From assembly GCF_009674485.1 (NCBI RefSeq), contig NZ_WKJJ01000013.1, positions 124,001 to 188,000 on the forward strand: a stretch of DNA of 64,000 nt, read 5' to 3'. The DNA is from Pseudoduganella rivuli. Lineage in GTDB: Bacteria; Pseudomonadota; Gammaproteobacteria; Burkholderiales; Burkholderiaceae_D. The position numbers and the translations under genes were made by a program. This document shows, piece by piece, positions 7,910 through 16,642 of the stretch. The notes beneath the pieces are model-generated. The model was given only the letters and a program-made list of their open reading frames with translations. It was not told where the DNA came from and ran no database searches. The stretch's first letter is position 1, and each line of letters opens with the position of its first letter.

Positions 7910-9079
7910 ATGGGAATGAAAAAGAAAACTGGCCTGATCCTCACCGGCGGCGGCGCACGCGCCGCATATCAGGTCGGCGTTCTGCAAGCGATTTCGGAAA
8001 TCCTGTGGGAAGAGGGTTGGCCGCCGTCGCGCTGCCCGTTCAGCATCATCTGCGGCACGTCGGCTGGCGCCATCAACGGCACGGCCCTGGCCTGCCGCGC
8101 CGACAATTTCGGCGAAGGCGTGCAAAAGCTGCTCGACGTGTGGACCGAGATGGAAGTGGCGCAAGTGTACCGCGCCGACTCGCTGGGCGTGATCCGGTCC
8201 GGCGCGCGTTGGCTGTCGCTGCTGTCGTTTGGCTGGCTGCTGCGCAAATGGCGCGCGGCGCCGCCGCAATCGCTGCTCGACAACACGCCGCTGGTCGGTC
8301 TGCTGCACCGCATGCTGGATTTGCCCCGGCTGGACACCGTGATGCAGGAAGGCTTGCTGCACGCGCTGGCCGTCACGGCGTCGTCATACACCTCGGGCCA
8401 GCACATCACGTTTTACCAGACCACGGCGGAAATCGCGCCGTGGATACGCATGCAGCGCATCGCGCTGCAAGACCAGATCGGCGTCGAACATTTGCTGGCG
8501 TCGTCCGCCATCCCGTTCATCTTTCCGTCGATTCCCCTGTTCCTGGGCGGCCAGCGCGAATATTGCGGCGATGGATCGATGCGCCAGCTGGCGCCGATTT
8601 CGCCCGCGATCCACCTGGGGGCGGACAAGGTGCTGGTGGTGGGGGCGGGCCGCCTGACCGAACCCGCCATGCAGCGCACGGAAGCGCCGCGCTACCCCAG
8701 CCTGGCGCAGATCGCGGGCCATGCGCTGTCGTCGATCTTCCTCGACAGCCTGGCGGTCGACATCGAGCGCCTCACGCGCGTCAACAAGACCCTGTCGCTG
8801 CTGCCGCCGGAATATTTGTCGCAAACGCCGCTGCGTCCCGTGGAATTGCTGGTGATCGCACCGTCCGAGCGTCTCGACGATATCGCCACGCGCCATATTG
8901 GCAGCCTGCCGGCGCCGATCCGCACCATGCTGTCCGGGATCGGTGCGACGGAAACCCGCGGCTCGGCGCTGGCGTCGTACCTGTTGTTCGAATCGACGTA
9001 TACTTGCGAGTTAATCCAGCTCGGCCAGCGCGACACCCACGCGCGCAAGGAAGACGTGCTGGCTTTTTTTAACTCATGA
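7910..9079 (+). CDS. Patatin-like phospholipase
   Basis: A 389-residue protein with the patatin oxyanion motif GGGARAAYQVG (residues 13-23), nucleophile elbow GTSAG with Ser51, and the Asp partner in CGDGS near residue 220. The Ser/Asp dyad predicts lipid acyl hydrolase activity. No signal peptide is seen, so it is probably cytosolic or membrane-associated from inside. Its last four bases (ATGA) overlap the start of the large sensor kinase, so the two are translationally coupled. That implies a joint membrane-lipid or stress response, which is inference. Start could also be ATG 7916. Confidence 0.88.
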   Translation: MGMKKKTGLILTGGGARAAYQVGVLQAISEILWEEGWPPSRCPFSIICGTSAGAINGTALACRADNFGEGVQKLLDVWTEMEVAQVYRADSLGVIRSGARWLSLLSFGWLLRKWRAAPPQSLLDNTPLVGLLHRMLDLPRLDTVMQEGLLHALAVTASSYTSGQHITFYQTTAEIAPWIRMQRIALQDQIGVEHLLASSAIPFIFPSIPLFLGGQREYCGDGSMRQLAPISPAIHLGADKVLVVGAGRLTEPAMQRTEAPRYPSLAQIAGHALSSIFLDSLAVDIERLTRVNKTLSLLPPEYLSQTPLRPVELLVIAPSERLDDIATRHIGSLPAPIRTMLSGIGATETRGSALASYLLFESTYTCELIQLGQRDTHARKEDVLAFFNS

Positions 9080-12000
9080 CTCCTGTCCGCCGCCTTTGCC
9101 GCCGATTGCTGATGCCCGCCGCGCTTGCGCTGGCGGTGGCAAGCGCATTCCCGGCGCCATCGTACGCGGCGCCGCCACCCCGCACCTTGCGCTTCGAGCA
9201 GCTGGCGGTGGACGACGGGCTGGCGCAGGAATCCGTCCTGGCCGTGGTGCAGGACCGCCAGGGTTTCATGTGGTTCGGCAGCCAGGCCGGCCTGTCGCGC
9301 TATGACGGTTCGCGCATCATCACGTTCCGCAACATCGTTTCCGACCCGCGCAGCCTGGCCGACAACTGGGTGCGCATCCTGCACGTTGACCGCGAAGGAC
9401 GCATGTGGATCGGCACCGATGGAGGCCTGGACCGCTATGATCCGCTGTCGCAAACCTTCATCCACTATCCGCCCACGGAGCCGGCCAAGCGCGGCAACGG
9501 CAACCGCCACGTGCGCGCCGTGGTCGACGATGGCGCGGGCGGCCTGTGGATCGGCACGTCGGATGGCTTGCAGCACCTCGATCCGCTGACGGGGCGCTAT
9601 CAGTTCTGGCACCACGACGGCGGCTTGCCGGGCAGCCTGGGGAATGACCAGATCAATGCGCTGGCGCGCGACGCCGACGGCCGCCTGTGGATCGGCACCG
9701 CCAGCGGCCTCGATGTGCTGGAACCGGGCGCGCAAAGCTTCCGCCATTTCCGCGTCGAAGCGGCGCCCGACACCCGCTTTGAAGCCGTGCTCTCGCTGCA
9801 CGTGGACCCGCAGCGCACACTGTGGGTCGGCACCATGGGCGGCATCGAACAGTGGAGGCTGGCGCCGGGCGACGACCACCCGCAGCGCACCCGCCTGGGC
9901 GAGGCCGATGGGTTGAAGCCGGGCGTCATCACGGTGATTTACCAGGACGTGGAAGGCACCTTGTGGGCCGGCAGCCAGACCGAAGGCTTGTTCCGCTGGC
10001 GTCCCGACCTGCGCCGCTTCGTCCAGTACCGCCACCAGTTGTCGGACCCGCATAGCCTGGCCGACAATTACGTGTCGTCGTTGTACCGCGACCGTTTCGG
10101 TACGCTGTGGGTCGGCACCTGGTATAACGGCGTGTCGCGGGTGGACCTGGGCAGCGGCGGCTTTGCGCGGCTGGTGCACGATCCCGAGCGGGGCCACTCG
10201 CTGTCCGACAACAAGGTGCGCGCGATTGTCGACGCGGGCAACGGCAAGCTGTGGCTGGGCAATAACGATGGCCTCACCCTGTACGATCCGCAGACGGGCG
10301 AAGGCACCATGTTCCGCGACACCGGCGCATCGCTCGACGTGCGCGATCCGCAAGTGATGGCGCTGTGGCGCGACAAGTCCAACACGCTGTGGGTGGGCGG
10401 GCGCAACGGCTTGCGCCGCTTCGATCCCGTCACGAAAAAATTCACCCGTGTCCAGCCCTGGCAGGGCGACCCCGACAGCAACAGCCTGCGCGGCATTTAT
10501 GGCGACAGCAAGGGCGTGCTGTGGGTGGCGTCGCGCGGCGGCCTGCACCGCTATGATCCGAGAACGGGGGCGTCCCGCACGTTCCGCCACGATCCGCTTG
10601 ACCCCTCCAGCCTGGCCGACAATGTCGTGCGTCCCGTGCTGGAAGACAGCAAGGGGCGCTTGTGGGTCGGCACCTTCAACGGCCTGGGATTGCTGGACCG
10701 CGATACCGGAAAATTCCGACACTTCCGTCATGACCCGCGCGACCCGAACAGCCTGTCGCACGATGAAGTGCACTACCTGTACGAAGACAAGACCGGCATC
10801 CTGTGGGTCGGCACGGCGGCGGGCCTGAACCGCATGGAGTGGCTGCCGGACGGCACGGCGCGCTTCAAGCGCTACCTGCGCCGCGACGGCATGGCCGACG
10901 ATGCGGTGGCCGCCATCCTCGAGGACGACGCCAGCCGCTTGTGGATCAGTACCAATGCCGGCATCACGCGGCTGAAAGTGCATTCCGGCCATTTGCGCAA
11001 TTACGGCGGCGCGGACGGCACCATCGAAGGGGCATATTTCGACAATTCCGCGCTGCGCACGGCGGATGGCACCATGTATTTCGGCGGTTTCAATGGCGTG
11101 ACGGCGTTTGCGCCGGACGACATCCGCGAAAACAGCGCGGCGCCCGCGGTGGTGATCACGGACTTCCAGATTTTCAACCGCTCGATCCGCGCCGGGCAGG
11201 ATGGCGGCAATATCCTCAAGCATGCGATCGAGCATACGCAAGCCATCACGCTGCGCGAGCAGGATTCCGTGTTTTCGCTTGAATTCGCCGCGCTGCATTT
11301 TGCCGGTCCGCAGCGCAACCGCTACGCCTACCAGTTGCAGGGCTTCGACAAGGACTGGGTGGTGACCGATGCGGGCAAACGCTTCGCCACGTATACCAAC
11401 CTCGATCCGGGCCATTACGTGTTCCGCGTAAAGGCTGCCAACAAGGATGGCGTGTGGAACGACAATGCCGCCACGCTGGCCATCACGATCCTGCCGCCGG
11501 TATGGAAAACCTGGTGGTTCCGCGCCGGCTTTGCCGCGCTGCTGCTGGGCAGCGCTTACATGATCTATCGCGTGCGCATGCGGCAGCTGCAGTGGCAAAA
11601 GGAAAACCTCGAGCGCGAAGTGAATTTCCGCACGGCCGAAGTGGAGTTGAAAAACTCGCTGCTGCAACAGCAAAAGACGGAGCTGGAACGGCGCCGCGTG
11701 GAAGCGGAAGGGCAGCGCGCGGAAGCGGAAGAGCGCCGCCTGGACGCGGAGCGCCAGAAGCAGGAAGTGGAATCGCAGAAGGAAGCGGTGGAGCAGGCGC
11801 ACCGCAACATTTCCGTGCTGTCGGAGATCGGCCGCGAAATGGCTTCCACGCTGGACATCGAAAAGGCCATGCGCACGCTGTACCGCCACGTGCGCCACCT
11901 GATGGATACCGACATGTTCGGCGTCGGCTTTTACCGCGAAGAGACGGGCACCATCGATTTCCCGTTTTCCATGGAGCGTGGCGTGCGCAGCCTGCCGTAC

Positions 12001-14064
12001 AGCCGCCGCGTGGATGACCCGGACCAGCTGGCCGTCTGGTGTTTGTTCCACCGCCACGATATCTTCATCAACGATTTTTACGTGGAGTACAGCCGCTACA
12101 TGGGGCCGGCCGGCCTGGACAAGCTGAAGCCCGCGCTGCTGGCCGACGGCTCCGAGCCGGAATATGCGCAATCGATGCTGTACACGCCGCTGGTGGTCAA
12201 TGACCGCGTGGTGGGCGTGCTGTCGGTGCAGAGCCGCAACAAGCACGCGTACCGCCAGGTGCACCTGGACATGCTGCAAACGCTGGCGGCGTATGCGGCC
12301 GTGTCGCTGGACAATGCGATGGCTTACCAGCGGCTGGAAGAAACCCTGCGCGAGTTGCGCGATACGCAGGAACAGCTGATGCAGCAGCAGGCGCAGGTGC
12401 GCCTGCACACGGACGAACTGGCGCAGGCGAACCGCGCCTTGCAGGACAATGAAGAGCGGCTGCGCTACGCCAAGCAAAAGGCCGAAGACGCGACGCGGCA
12501 AAAGTCGGAATTCCTGGCCAACATGAGCCATGAAATGCGCACGCCGCTGGCCGGCGTGATCGGCATGCAGGGATTCGCGCTGCGCGACCAGAAGCTGCAC
12601 GACGTCACGCGCGAACAGATCGAGCGGGCCCAGGCCAATGCGCAGGCGCTGCTGGCCATCATCAACGACTTGCTGGACTTTTCCAAGATCGAAGCGGGCA
12701 AGCTGACGATCGAAAACATCGACTTCGCGCTGGCCGGCATGGTGGAAAACGTGGCCAGCCTGTTCGAAGAGCAGGCCGCCGCCTATTCGGTCGGCTTCTC
12801 GGTGGACTTCTCCGATGGCTTGCCGACGTACGTGGTGGGCGACCCGACGCGTCTGCGCCAGGTGCTGGTCAACCTGGTGGGCAATGCCTTCAAGTTCACG
12901 CAGCGGGGCGAAGTGCGTCTGAAGGTGGAAAAAATGCCGCGCGACGCCAACATGGATCCCGATTGCCATTTGATCCGCTTCACGGTGCAGGATACCGGCA
13001 TCGGCATCGCGCCGGAAGCCATGCCGCGCCTGTTCCAGAAGTTCGAACAGGCCGACAGCACCACCACGCGCCGCTATGGCGGCACGGGGCTGGGCCTGGC
13101 GATTTGCCGCCAGCTGGTGGAATTGATGGGCGGCGAAATTTCCGTGGCCAGCACGCCGGGCATCGGCAGCGTGTTCACGTTTGAAATCCCGCTGCAGGAA
13201 GGCGTGGCGCCGCCGGTGGTGCCGCACGTGCCGCGCGAGCCGCACAGCCACCAGTTGCGCGTGCTGTGCGCGGAGGACTTCCCCACCAACCAGATCATCA
13301 TCCGCATGATGCTGGAAGACCTGGGGCACAAGGCCGACATCGCGGCCAACGGTTTGCTGGCGGTGGCGGCTTGCGCGCGCACCCGTTATGACCTGATCCT
13401 GATGGATGGCCGCATGCCGGAAATGGATGGCCCCAGCGCCACGCAGCTGATCCGCGCCGGCGGTCCGGACGATGCGCCGGTGCGCGACCAGGAATTGATG
13501 ATCATTGCGCTGACGGCCAATGCCAGCGAAGAAGACCGCAGCCGCTACCTGGCGTCGGGCATGGACGATTTCCTCACCAAGCCGATCGACGAGGCGGCGC
13601 TGCATTACCAGTTGAGCCGCGCCATCGAGCGCCAGCTGCAACGGGGCATTGCGCTGCCGCCGATGCCGCCGCGGGAGCAACCGCGGCCCACGATGGAAGA
13701 ACTGGACAGCATGTTCGGCGTGGCGCCGGTGACCGTGCCGCCGCCGTCGCTGGCGCCCCGGCCGCAGCCGGGCCAGTATGACGATCCGCTGAAAGCCCGC
13801 CTGCGTGCAGCCTTCCTGGCGGATTTGCCTGCGCGCCTGGCGGAACTCGATGAAGCCATTGCCGCTGCCGACAGCGATGCGGCGGGACGCCTGTTCCATG
13901 GCATGAAGGGCAGCGCCGCCTACCTGGAAGAACCGGAACTGCGCGCCTTGTGCGGCGAACTGGAAAAATCCGCCGATTGCGCGGACTGGACCGCCATCGC
14001 GGCGGGGTTGCCGGGGCTGCGCATCCTGCTGGCCAATGTGGCGCAGACGGTGCAGCCGGAATAA
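9076..14064 (+). CDS. One-piece hybrid two-component sensor kinase with twin propellers, GAF, receiver and Hpt
   Basis: A 1662-residue protein. After a signal peptide there are 14 short propeller repeats of the W-[IV]-G-T-x-x-G-L type (about residues 45-680), the number expected for two seven-bladed propellers. A Y_Y_Y domain and one membrane helix (WWFRAGFAALLLGSAYMIY, near 813) follow, then a long charged coiled coil, a GAF domain (about 920-1090), HisKA with the phosphorylated His in FLANMSHEMRTPL (near 1152), and HATPase with NLVGNAFKFT, DTGIGIA and GGTGLGLAI. A receiver has its Asp in LMDGRMPEMDG (near 1441), and an Hpt domain has HGMKGSAAYL (near 1607). It resembles hybrid sensors that detect periplasmic carbohydrates. 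The cytoplasmic GAF is an additional input. Coupled to the patatin gene. Confidence 0.93.
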   Translation: MTPVRRLCRRLLMPAALALAVASAFPAPSYAAPPPRTLRFEQLAVDDGLAQESVLAVVQDRQGFMWFGSQAGLSRYDGSRIITFRNIVSDPRSLADNWVRILHVDREGRMWIGTDGGLDRYDPLSQTFIHYPPTEPAKRGNGNRHVRAVVDDGAGGLWIGTSDGLQHLDPLTGRYQFWHHDGGLPGSLGNDQINALARDADGRLWIGTASGLDVLEPGAQSFRHFRVEAAPDTRFEAVLSLHVDPQRTLWVGTMGGIEQWRLAPGDDHPQRTRLGEADGLKPGVITVIYQDVEGTLWAGSQTEGLFRWRPDLRRFVQYRHQLSDPHSLADNYVSSLYRDRFGTLWVGTWYNGVSRVDLGSGGFARLVHDPERGHSLSDNKVRAIVDAGNGKLWLGNNDGLTLYDPQTGEGTMFRDTGASLDVRDPQVMALWRDKSNTLWVGGRNGLRRFDPVTKKFTRVQPWQGDPDSNSLRGIYGDSKGVLWVASRGGLHRYDPRTGASRTFRHDPLDPSSLADNVVRPVLEDSKGRLWVGTFNGLGLLDRDTGKFRHFRHDPRDPNSLSHDEVHYLYEDKTGILWVGTAAGLNRMEWLPDGTARFKRYLRRDGMADDAVAAILEDDASRLWISTNAGITRLKVHSGHLRNYGGADGTIEGAYFDNSALRTADGTMYFGGFNGVTAFAPDDIRENSAAPAVVITDFQIFNRSIRAGQDGGNILKHAIEHTQAITLREQDSVFSLEFAALHFAGPQRNRYAYQLQGFDKDWVVTDAGKRFATYTNLDPGHYVFRVKAANKDGVWNDNAATLAITILPPVWKTWWFRAGFAALLLGSAYMIYRVRMRQLQWQKENLEREVNFRTAEVELKNSLLQQQKTELERRRVEAEGQRAEAEERRLDAERQKQEVESQKEAVEQAHRNISVLSEIGREMASTLDIEKAMRTLYRHVRHLMDTDMFGVGFYREETGTIDFPFSMERGVRSLPYSRRVDDPDQLAVWCLFHRHDIFINDFYVEYSRYMGPAGLDKLKPALLADGSEPEYAQSMLYTPLVVNDRVVGVLSVQSRNKHAYRQVHLDMLQTLAAYAAVSLDNAMAYQRLEETLRELRDTQEQLMQQQAQVRLHTDELAQANRALQDNEERLRYAKQKAEDATRQKSEFLANMSHEMRTPLAGVIGMQGFALRDQKLHDVTREQIERAQANAQALLAIINDLLDFSKIEAGKLTIENIDFALAGMVENVASLFEEQAAAYSVGFSVDFSDGLPTYVVGDPTRLRQVLVNLVGNAFKFTQRGEVRLKVEKMPRDANMDPDCHLIRFTVQDTGIGIAPEAMPRLFQKFEQADSTTTRRYGGTGLGLAICRQLVELMGGEISVASTPGIGSVFTFEIPLQEGVAPPVVPHVPREPHSHQLRVLCAEDFPTNQIIIRMMLEDLGHKADIAANGLLAVAACARTRYDLILMDGRMPEMDGPSATQLIRAGGPDDAPVRDQELMIIALTANASEEDRSRYLASGMDDFLTKPIDEAALHYQLSRAIERQLQRGIALPPMPPREQPRPTMEELDSMFGVAPVTVPPPSLAPRPQPGQYDDPLKARLRAAFLADLPARLAELDEAIAAADSDAAGRLFHGMKGSAAYLEEPELRALCGELEKSADCADWTAIAAGLPGLRILLANVAQTVQPE

Positions 14065-14141
14065 AGGATGGTTTCAGTCAGTGCGGAATGTAATCAGGAA
14101 ATCCTGAAAGCGCATGAATCCGTTATCGGTTAAACTGATCG

Positions 14142-14160
14142 TGGCGCCGGCACGGCGCCA
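14142..14160 (+). other. Stem-loop in the leader of the receiver gene
   Basis: TGGCGCCG and CGGCGCCA pair perfectly around a GCA loop. It ends 24 bases before the start codon of the next gene, with no T run after it. It may be a weak terminator of the sensor gene or a leader structure near the ribosome site (GGAGAG at 14172). Confidence 0.4.
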
Positions 14161-14184
14161 TGCGGACGGCGTGGAGAGTAACAA

Positions 14185-14904
14185 ATGAAAGTATTGGTGG
14201 TAGACGACGACGTGGTGTCGCGCATGGTGCTGATGCACCTGATCGACAGTTGCGGCAAATTCGACATCGTGGAGGCGGAAGATGGCGCTGACGCGTGGCA
14301 GCAACTGGAACATGGTTTGCGGCCCGCCATCGTCTTTTGCGACTTGCGCATGCCGCGCCTGTCCGGCATGGAACTGCTGCAGCGTATCAAAGGCGATGCC
14401 AGCCTCAATGCCTTGCCGTTCGTGCTGGTGTCGTCCGCCACCGACAAGGAAACCGTCCAGCAAGCCACCAAGGCCGGCGCCGCCGGCTACATCGTCAAAC
14501 CCTTCCAGGCCGACCAGGTGCGCGTGCACCTGACTGCTTTCCTCGACCAGGCGGCCAGCGGCTATGAACACCTGGCTGAAACGCCATCGGCCACGCAACT
14601 GCGCCTGGGCATCAATGCCGACCGCCTGCTGGTTTACCTGACCGGCTTCCAGAATCAGTTGACGGCCGCCAGCGGCGAACTCGATGCGCTGTTTGCCCGC
14701 GGCGAACAGCAGGAAGCGCAAACCCGCATCGACCGGCTGCATGCCGGCTGCGTGACGCTTGGCCTGACGGGCGCCGCCAGCGCGCTGAAAAGCTTCGCAC
14801 CGGGCTTTTTGTCCAGCGATGCGGTGCAGGCCGTGCTGGCCGACGTGATCCGCGCGGTCATCCACCAGTCCGCACTGGTGCGCAAATCCATCGGCGGTAA
14901 CTGA
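14185..14904 (+). CDS. Response regulator with C-terminal helical (Hpt-like?) domain
   Basis: A 239-residue protein with a full receiver: acidic triplet VVDDD (residues 5-9), phosphoacceptor Asp53 in FCDLRMP, Ser in VLVSSATD and Lys105 in VKPF. The C-terminal 110 residues are helical without a DNA-binding motif. One helix (RIDRLHAGCVTLGLTGAASALK) looks like a decayed Hpt helix: the His is there but the usual Lys-Gly after it is not. It lies 120 bases after the hybrid kinase and is its most likely partner in a phosphorelay. How it gives output is unclear. Confidence 0.85.
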   Translation: MKVLVVDDDVVSRMVLMHLIDSCGKFDIVEAEDGADAWQQLEHGLRPAIVFCDLRMPRLSGMELLQRIKGDASLNALPFVLVSSATDKETVQQATKAGAAGYIVKPFQADQVRVHLTAFLDQAASGYEHLAETPSATQLRLGINADRLLVYLTGFQNQLTAASGELDALFARGEQQEAQTRIDRLHAGCVTLGLTGAASALKSFAPGFLSSDAVQAVLADVIRAVIHQSALVRKSIGGN

Positions 14905-14950
14905 CCGCGCGCAGCACGGTGCAATGCGCACCGCCGCTTGCCTTGAAAAT

Positions 14951-14990
14951 ACTTTAGGTTTAAAGTAAAAGTCTGCAGGCTGACTTTTAC
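14951..14990 (+). promoter_or_regulatory. Two adjacent inverted repeats upstream of the anthranilate operon
   Basis: ACTTTA/TAAAGT (14951-14966) and GTAAAAGTC/GACTTTTAC (14965-14990, 8-base spacer) lie 26-66 bases before the CoA ligase. They are good candidates for the operator of the MarR-type regulator encoded in the same operon. No database comparison was possible. Confidence 0.55.
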
Positions 14991-15016
14991 CGACCAAACA
15001 TCCAAGGGCGAACAAG

Positions 15017-16642
15017 ATGACAGCAATTGCCGCACCCCTATCCGGGTACGAAGACCCGTTCACCGTGACCCATTTGCCGCCGCGCGGCCTGTGGCCTGAA
15101 CTGCGTTTCGACCTGCCTGAACTGCACTATCCGGACCGCCTCAATTGCGCGGCCGAACTGCTCGACCGCGCGGTCGCGCGGGGCTGGGGCGGACGGATTG
15201 CCATCCGTTCCGCCGGCGGCGACTGGACCTATGCGCAATTGCAGCAGCAAGTGGACCGCATCGCGCAGGTGCTGCGCGGGCCGCTGGGACTGAAAACCGG
15301 CAACCGCGTGCTGCTGCGGGGCGCGAACCATCCGATGATGGCGGCCTGCGTGCTGGCCGTGCTGAAAGCGGGACTGGTGGGCGTGCCGACCATGCCGCTG
15401 CTGCGGGCCCGCGAACTGGGCGCCATTCTCGGCAAGGCGGAAGTCAACGCGGTGCTGTGCGCCGATGCGCTGCGCGCGGAACTGGAGGCGGCGGACCACG
15501 TGCCGGCCACGGTGGCGTACTTCAACGGCGACGGCGGGCCCGGTTCGCTGGAAATGCTGATGCGCGATGTCCCGGCCACGGCCTTTGCGGCCTGTGACAC
15601 CAGCGCGGAAGACGTCTGCCTGATCAGCTTCACGTCCGGCACCACCGGCGTGCCGAAAGGGACCATGCACTTCCACCGCGATGTGCTGGCCATTTGCGAT
15701 TGCTTCCCCCGTTCCACGCTGAAGTCGCAGCACGACGATATCTTTATCGGCACGCCGCCACTGGCCTTCACGTTCGGCCTGGGCGGCTTGTTGCTGTTCC
15801 CGCTGCGCGTGGGCGCCTCCACCGTGCTGCTGGAAAAGCTGACGCCGGAAACGCTGCTGCAGGCGATCGCCCAATACCGCGCCACGATCTGCTTTACCGC
15901 CCCCACGTTTTACCGGCAGATGACGCCGCTGGTGCCGAAATACGACCTGTCGACGTTGCGCAAATCCGTCTCGGCCGGTGAAGCGCTGCCGCTGGCCACG
16001 CGCGAAGCGTGGCAGCAGGCGACAGGCTTGCGCATGATCGACGGCATCGGCGCGACCGAAATGCTGCACATCTTCATCTCCGCCGCCGGCGACGATATCC
16101 GCCCCGGCGCCACGGGTAAACCCATCCCCGGCTACCAGGCGTGCCTGCTGGACCTCGATGGCAATCCGGTGGGCCCTGGTGTGATCGGCCGCCTGGCCGT
16201 CAAGGGCCCGACCGGCTGCCGCTACCTGGCGGACGAACGCCAGCGCGATTACGTCGTCAACGGCTGGAACCTGACGGGCGACGCGTACGAAATGGATGCG
16301 GACGGTTATTTCTTTTACCGCTCCCGCACCGATGACATGATCATTTCCGCCGGCTACAACATCGCGGGACCGGAAGTGGAAGATGCGCTGCTGCGCCACC
16401 CTGCCGTGGCGGAATGCGGTGTGGTGGGCAAACCGGACGACGAGCGGGGCCAGATCGTCGAAGCCTACGTGGTGCTGAAGGCGGGCGTGGAAGGCAGCGA
16501 TGCGCTGGTCGCGGAATTGCAGGAATTCGTCAAGGGCCAGATCGCGCCATACAAATACCCGCGCGCGATCCGCTTCATGCCGGCGCTGCCGCGCACGGAA
16601 ACGGGCAAATTACAGCGCTTCAAACTGAGGGAACAGGGATGA
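15017..16642 (+). CDS. 2-aminobenzoate-CoA ligase (benzoate-CoA ligase family)
   Basis: A 541-residue adenylate-forming enzyme that should activate an aromatic acid with ATP and CoA. The phosphate-binding motif SFTSGTTGVPKG (about 208-219), the GATE-like DGIGATEML, and the adenylate motif NLTGDAYEMDADGYFFYRSR are present, as is the C-terminal lysine region RTETGKLQRFKLRE. Sequence style is that of benzoate/2-aminobenzoate-CoA ligases. The anthranilate assignment rests mainly on the next gene, with which it overlaps by four bases (ATGA). Inverted repeats upstream suggest control by the MarR protein of the operon. Confidence 0.85.
   Translation: MTAIAAPLSGYEDPFTVTHLPPRGLWPELRFDLPELHYPDRLNCAAELLDRAVARGWGGRIAIRSAGGDWTYAQLQQQVDRIAQVLRGPLGLKTGNRVLLRGANHPMMAACVLAVLKAGLVGVPTMPLLRARELGAILGKAEVNAVLCADALRAELEAADHVPATVAYFNGDGGPGSLEMLMRDVPATAFAACDTSAEDVCLISFTSGTTGVPKGTMHFHRDVLAICDCFPRSTLKSQHDDIFIGTPPLAFTFGLGGLLLFPLRVGASTVLLEKLTPETLLQAIAQYRATICFTAPTFYRQMTPLVPKYDLSTLRKSVSAGEALPLATREAWQQATGLRMIDGIGATEMLHIFISAAGDDIRPGATGKPIPGYQACLLDLDGNPVGPGVIGRLAVKGPTGCRYLADERQRDYVVNGWNLTGDAYEMDADGYFFYRSRTDDMIISAGYNIAGPEVEDALLRHPAVAECGVVGKPDDERGQIVEAYVVLKAGVEGSDALVAELQEFVKGQIAPYKYPRAIRFMPALPRTETGKLQRFKLREQG

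Noticed and set aside
8692..13899. A 1735-codon open frame on the minus strand
   Set aside because: It lies antisense to the patatin and hybrid sensor genes, which have clear domains. The frame stays open because of high GC and third-position bias; its product is rich in Arg/His/Gln and shows no family motif.
16414..16638. 75-residue extension of the monooxygenase/reductase
   Set aside because: These codons are the CoA ligase gene read in another frame; the FAD motif begins right at ATG 16639 in an ATGA overlap.
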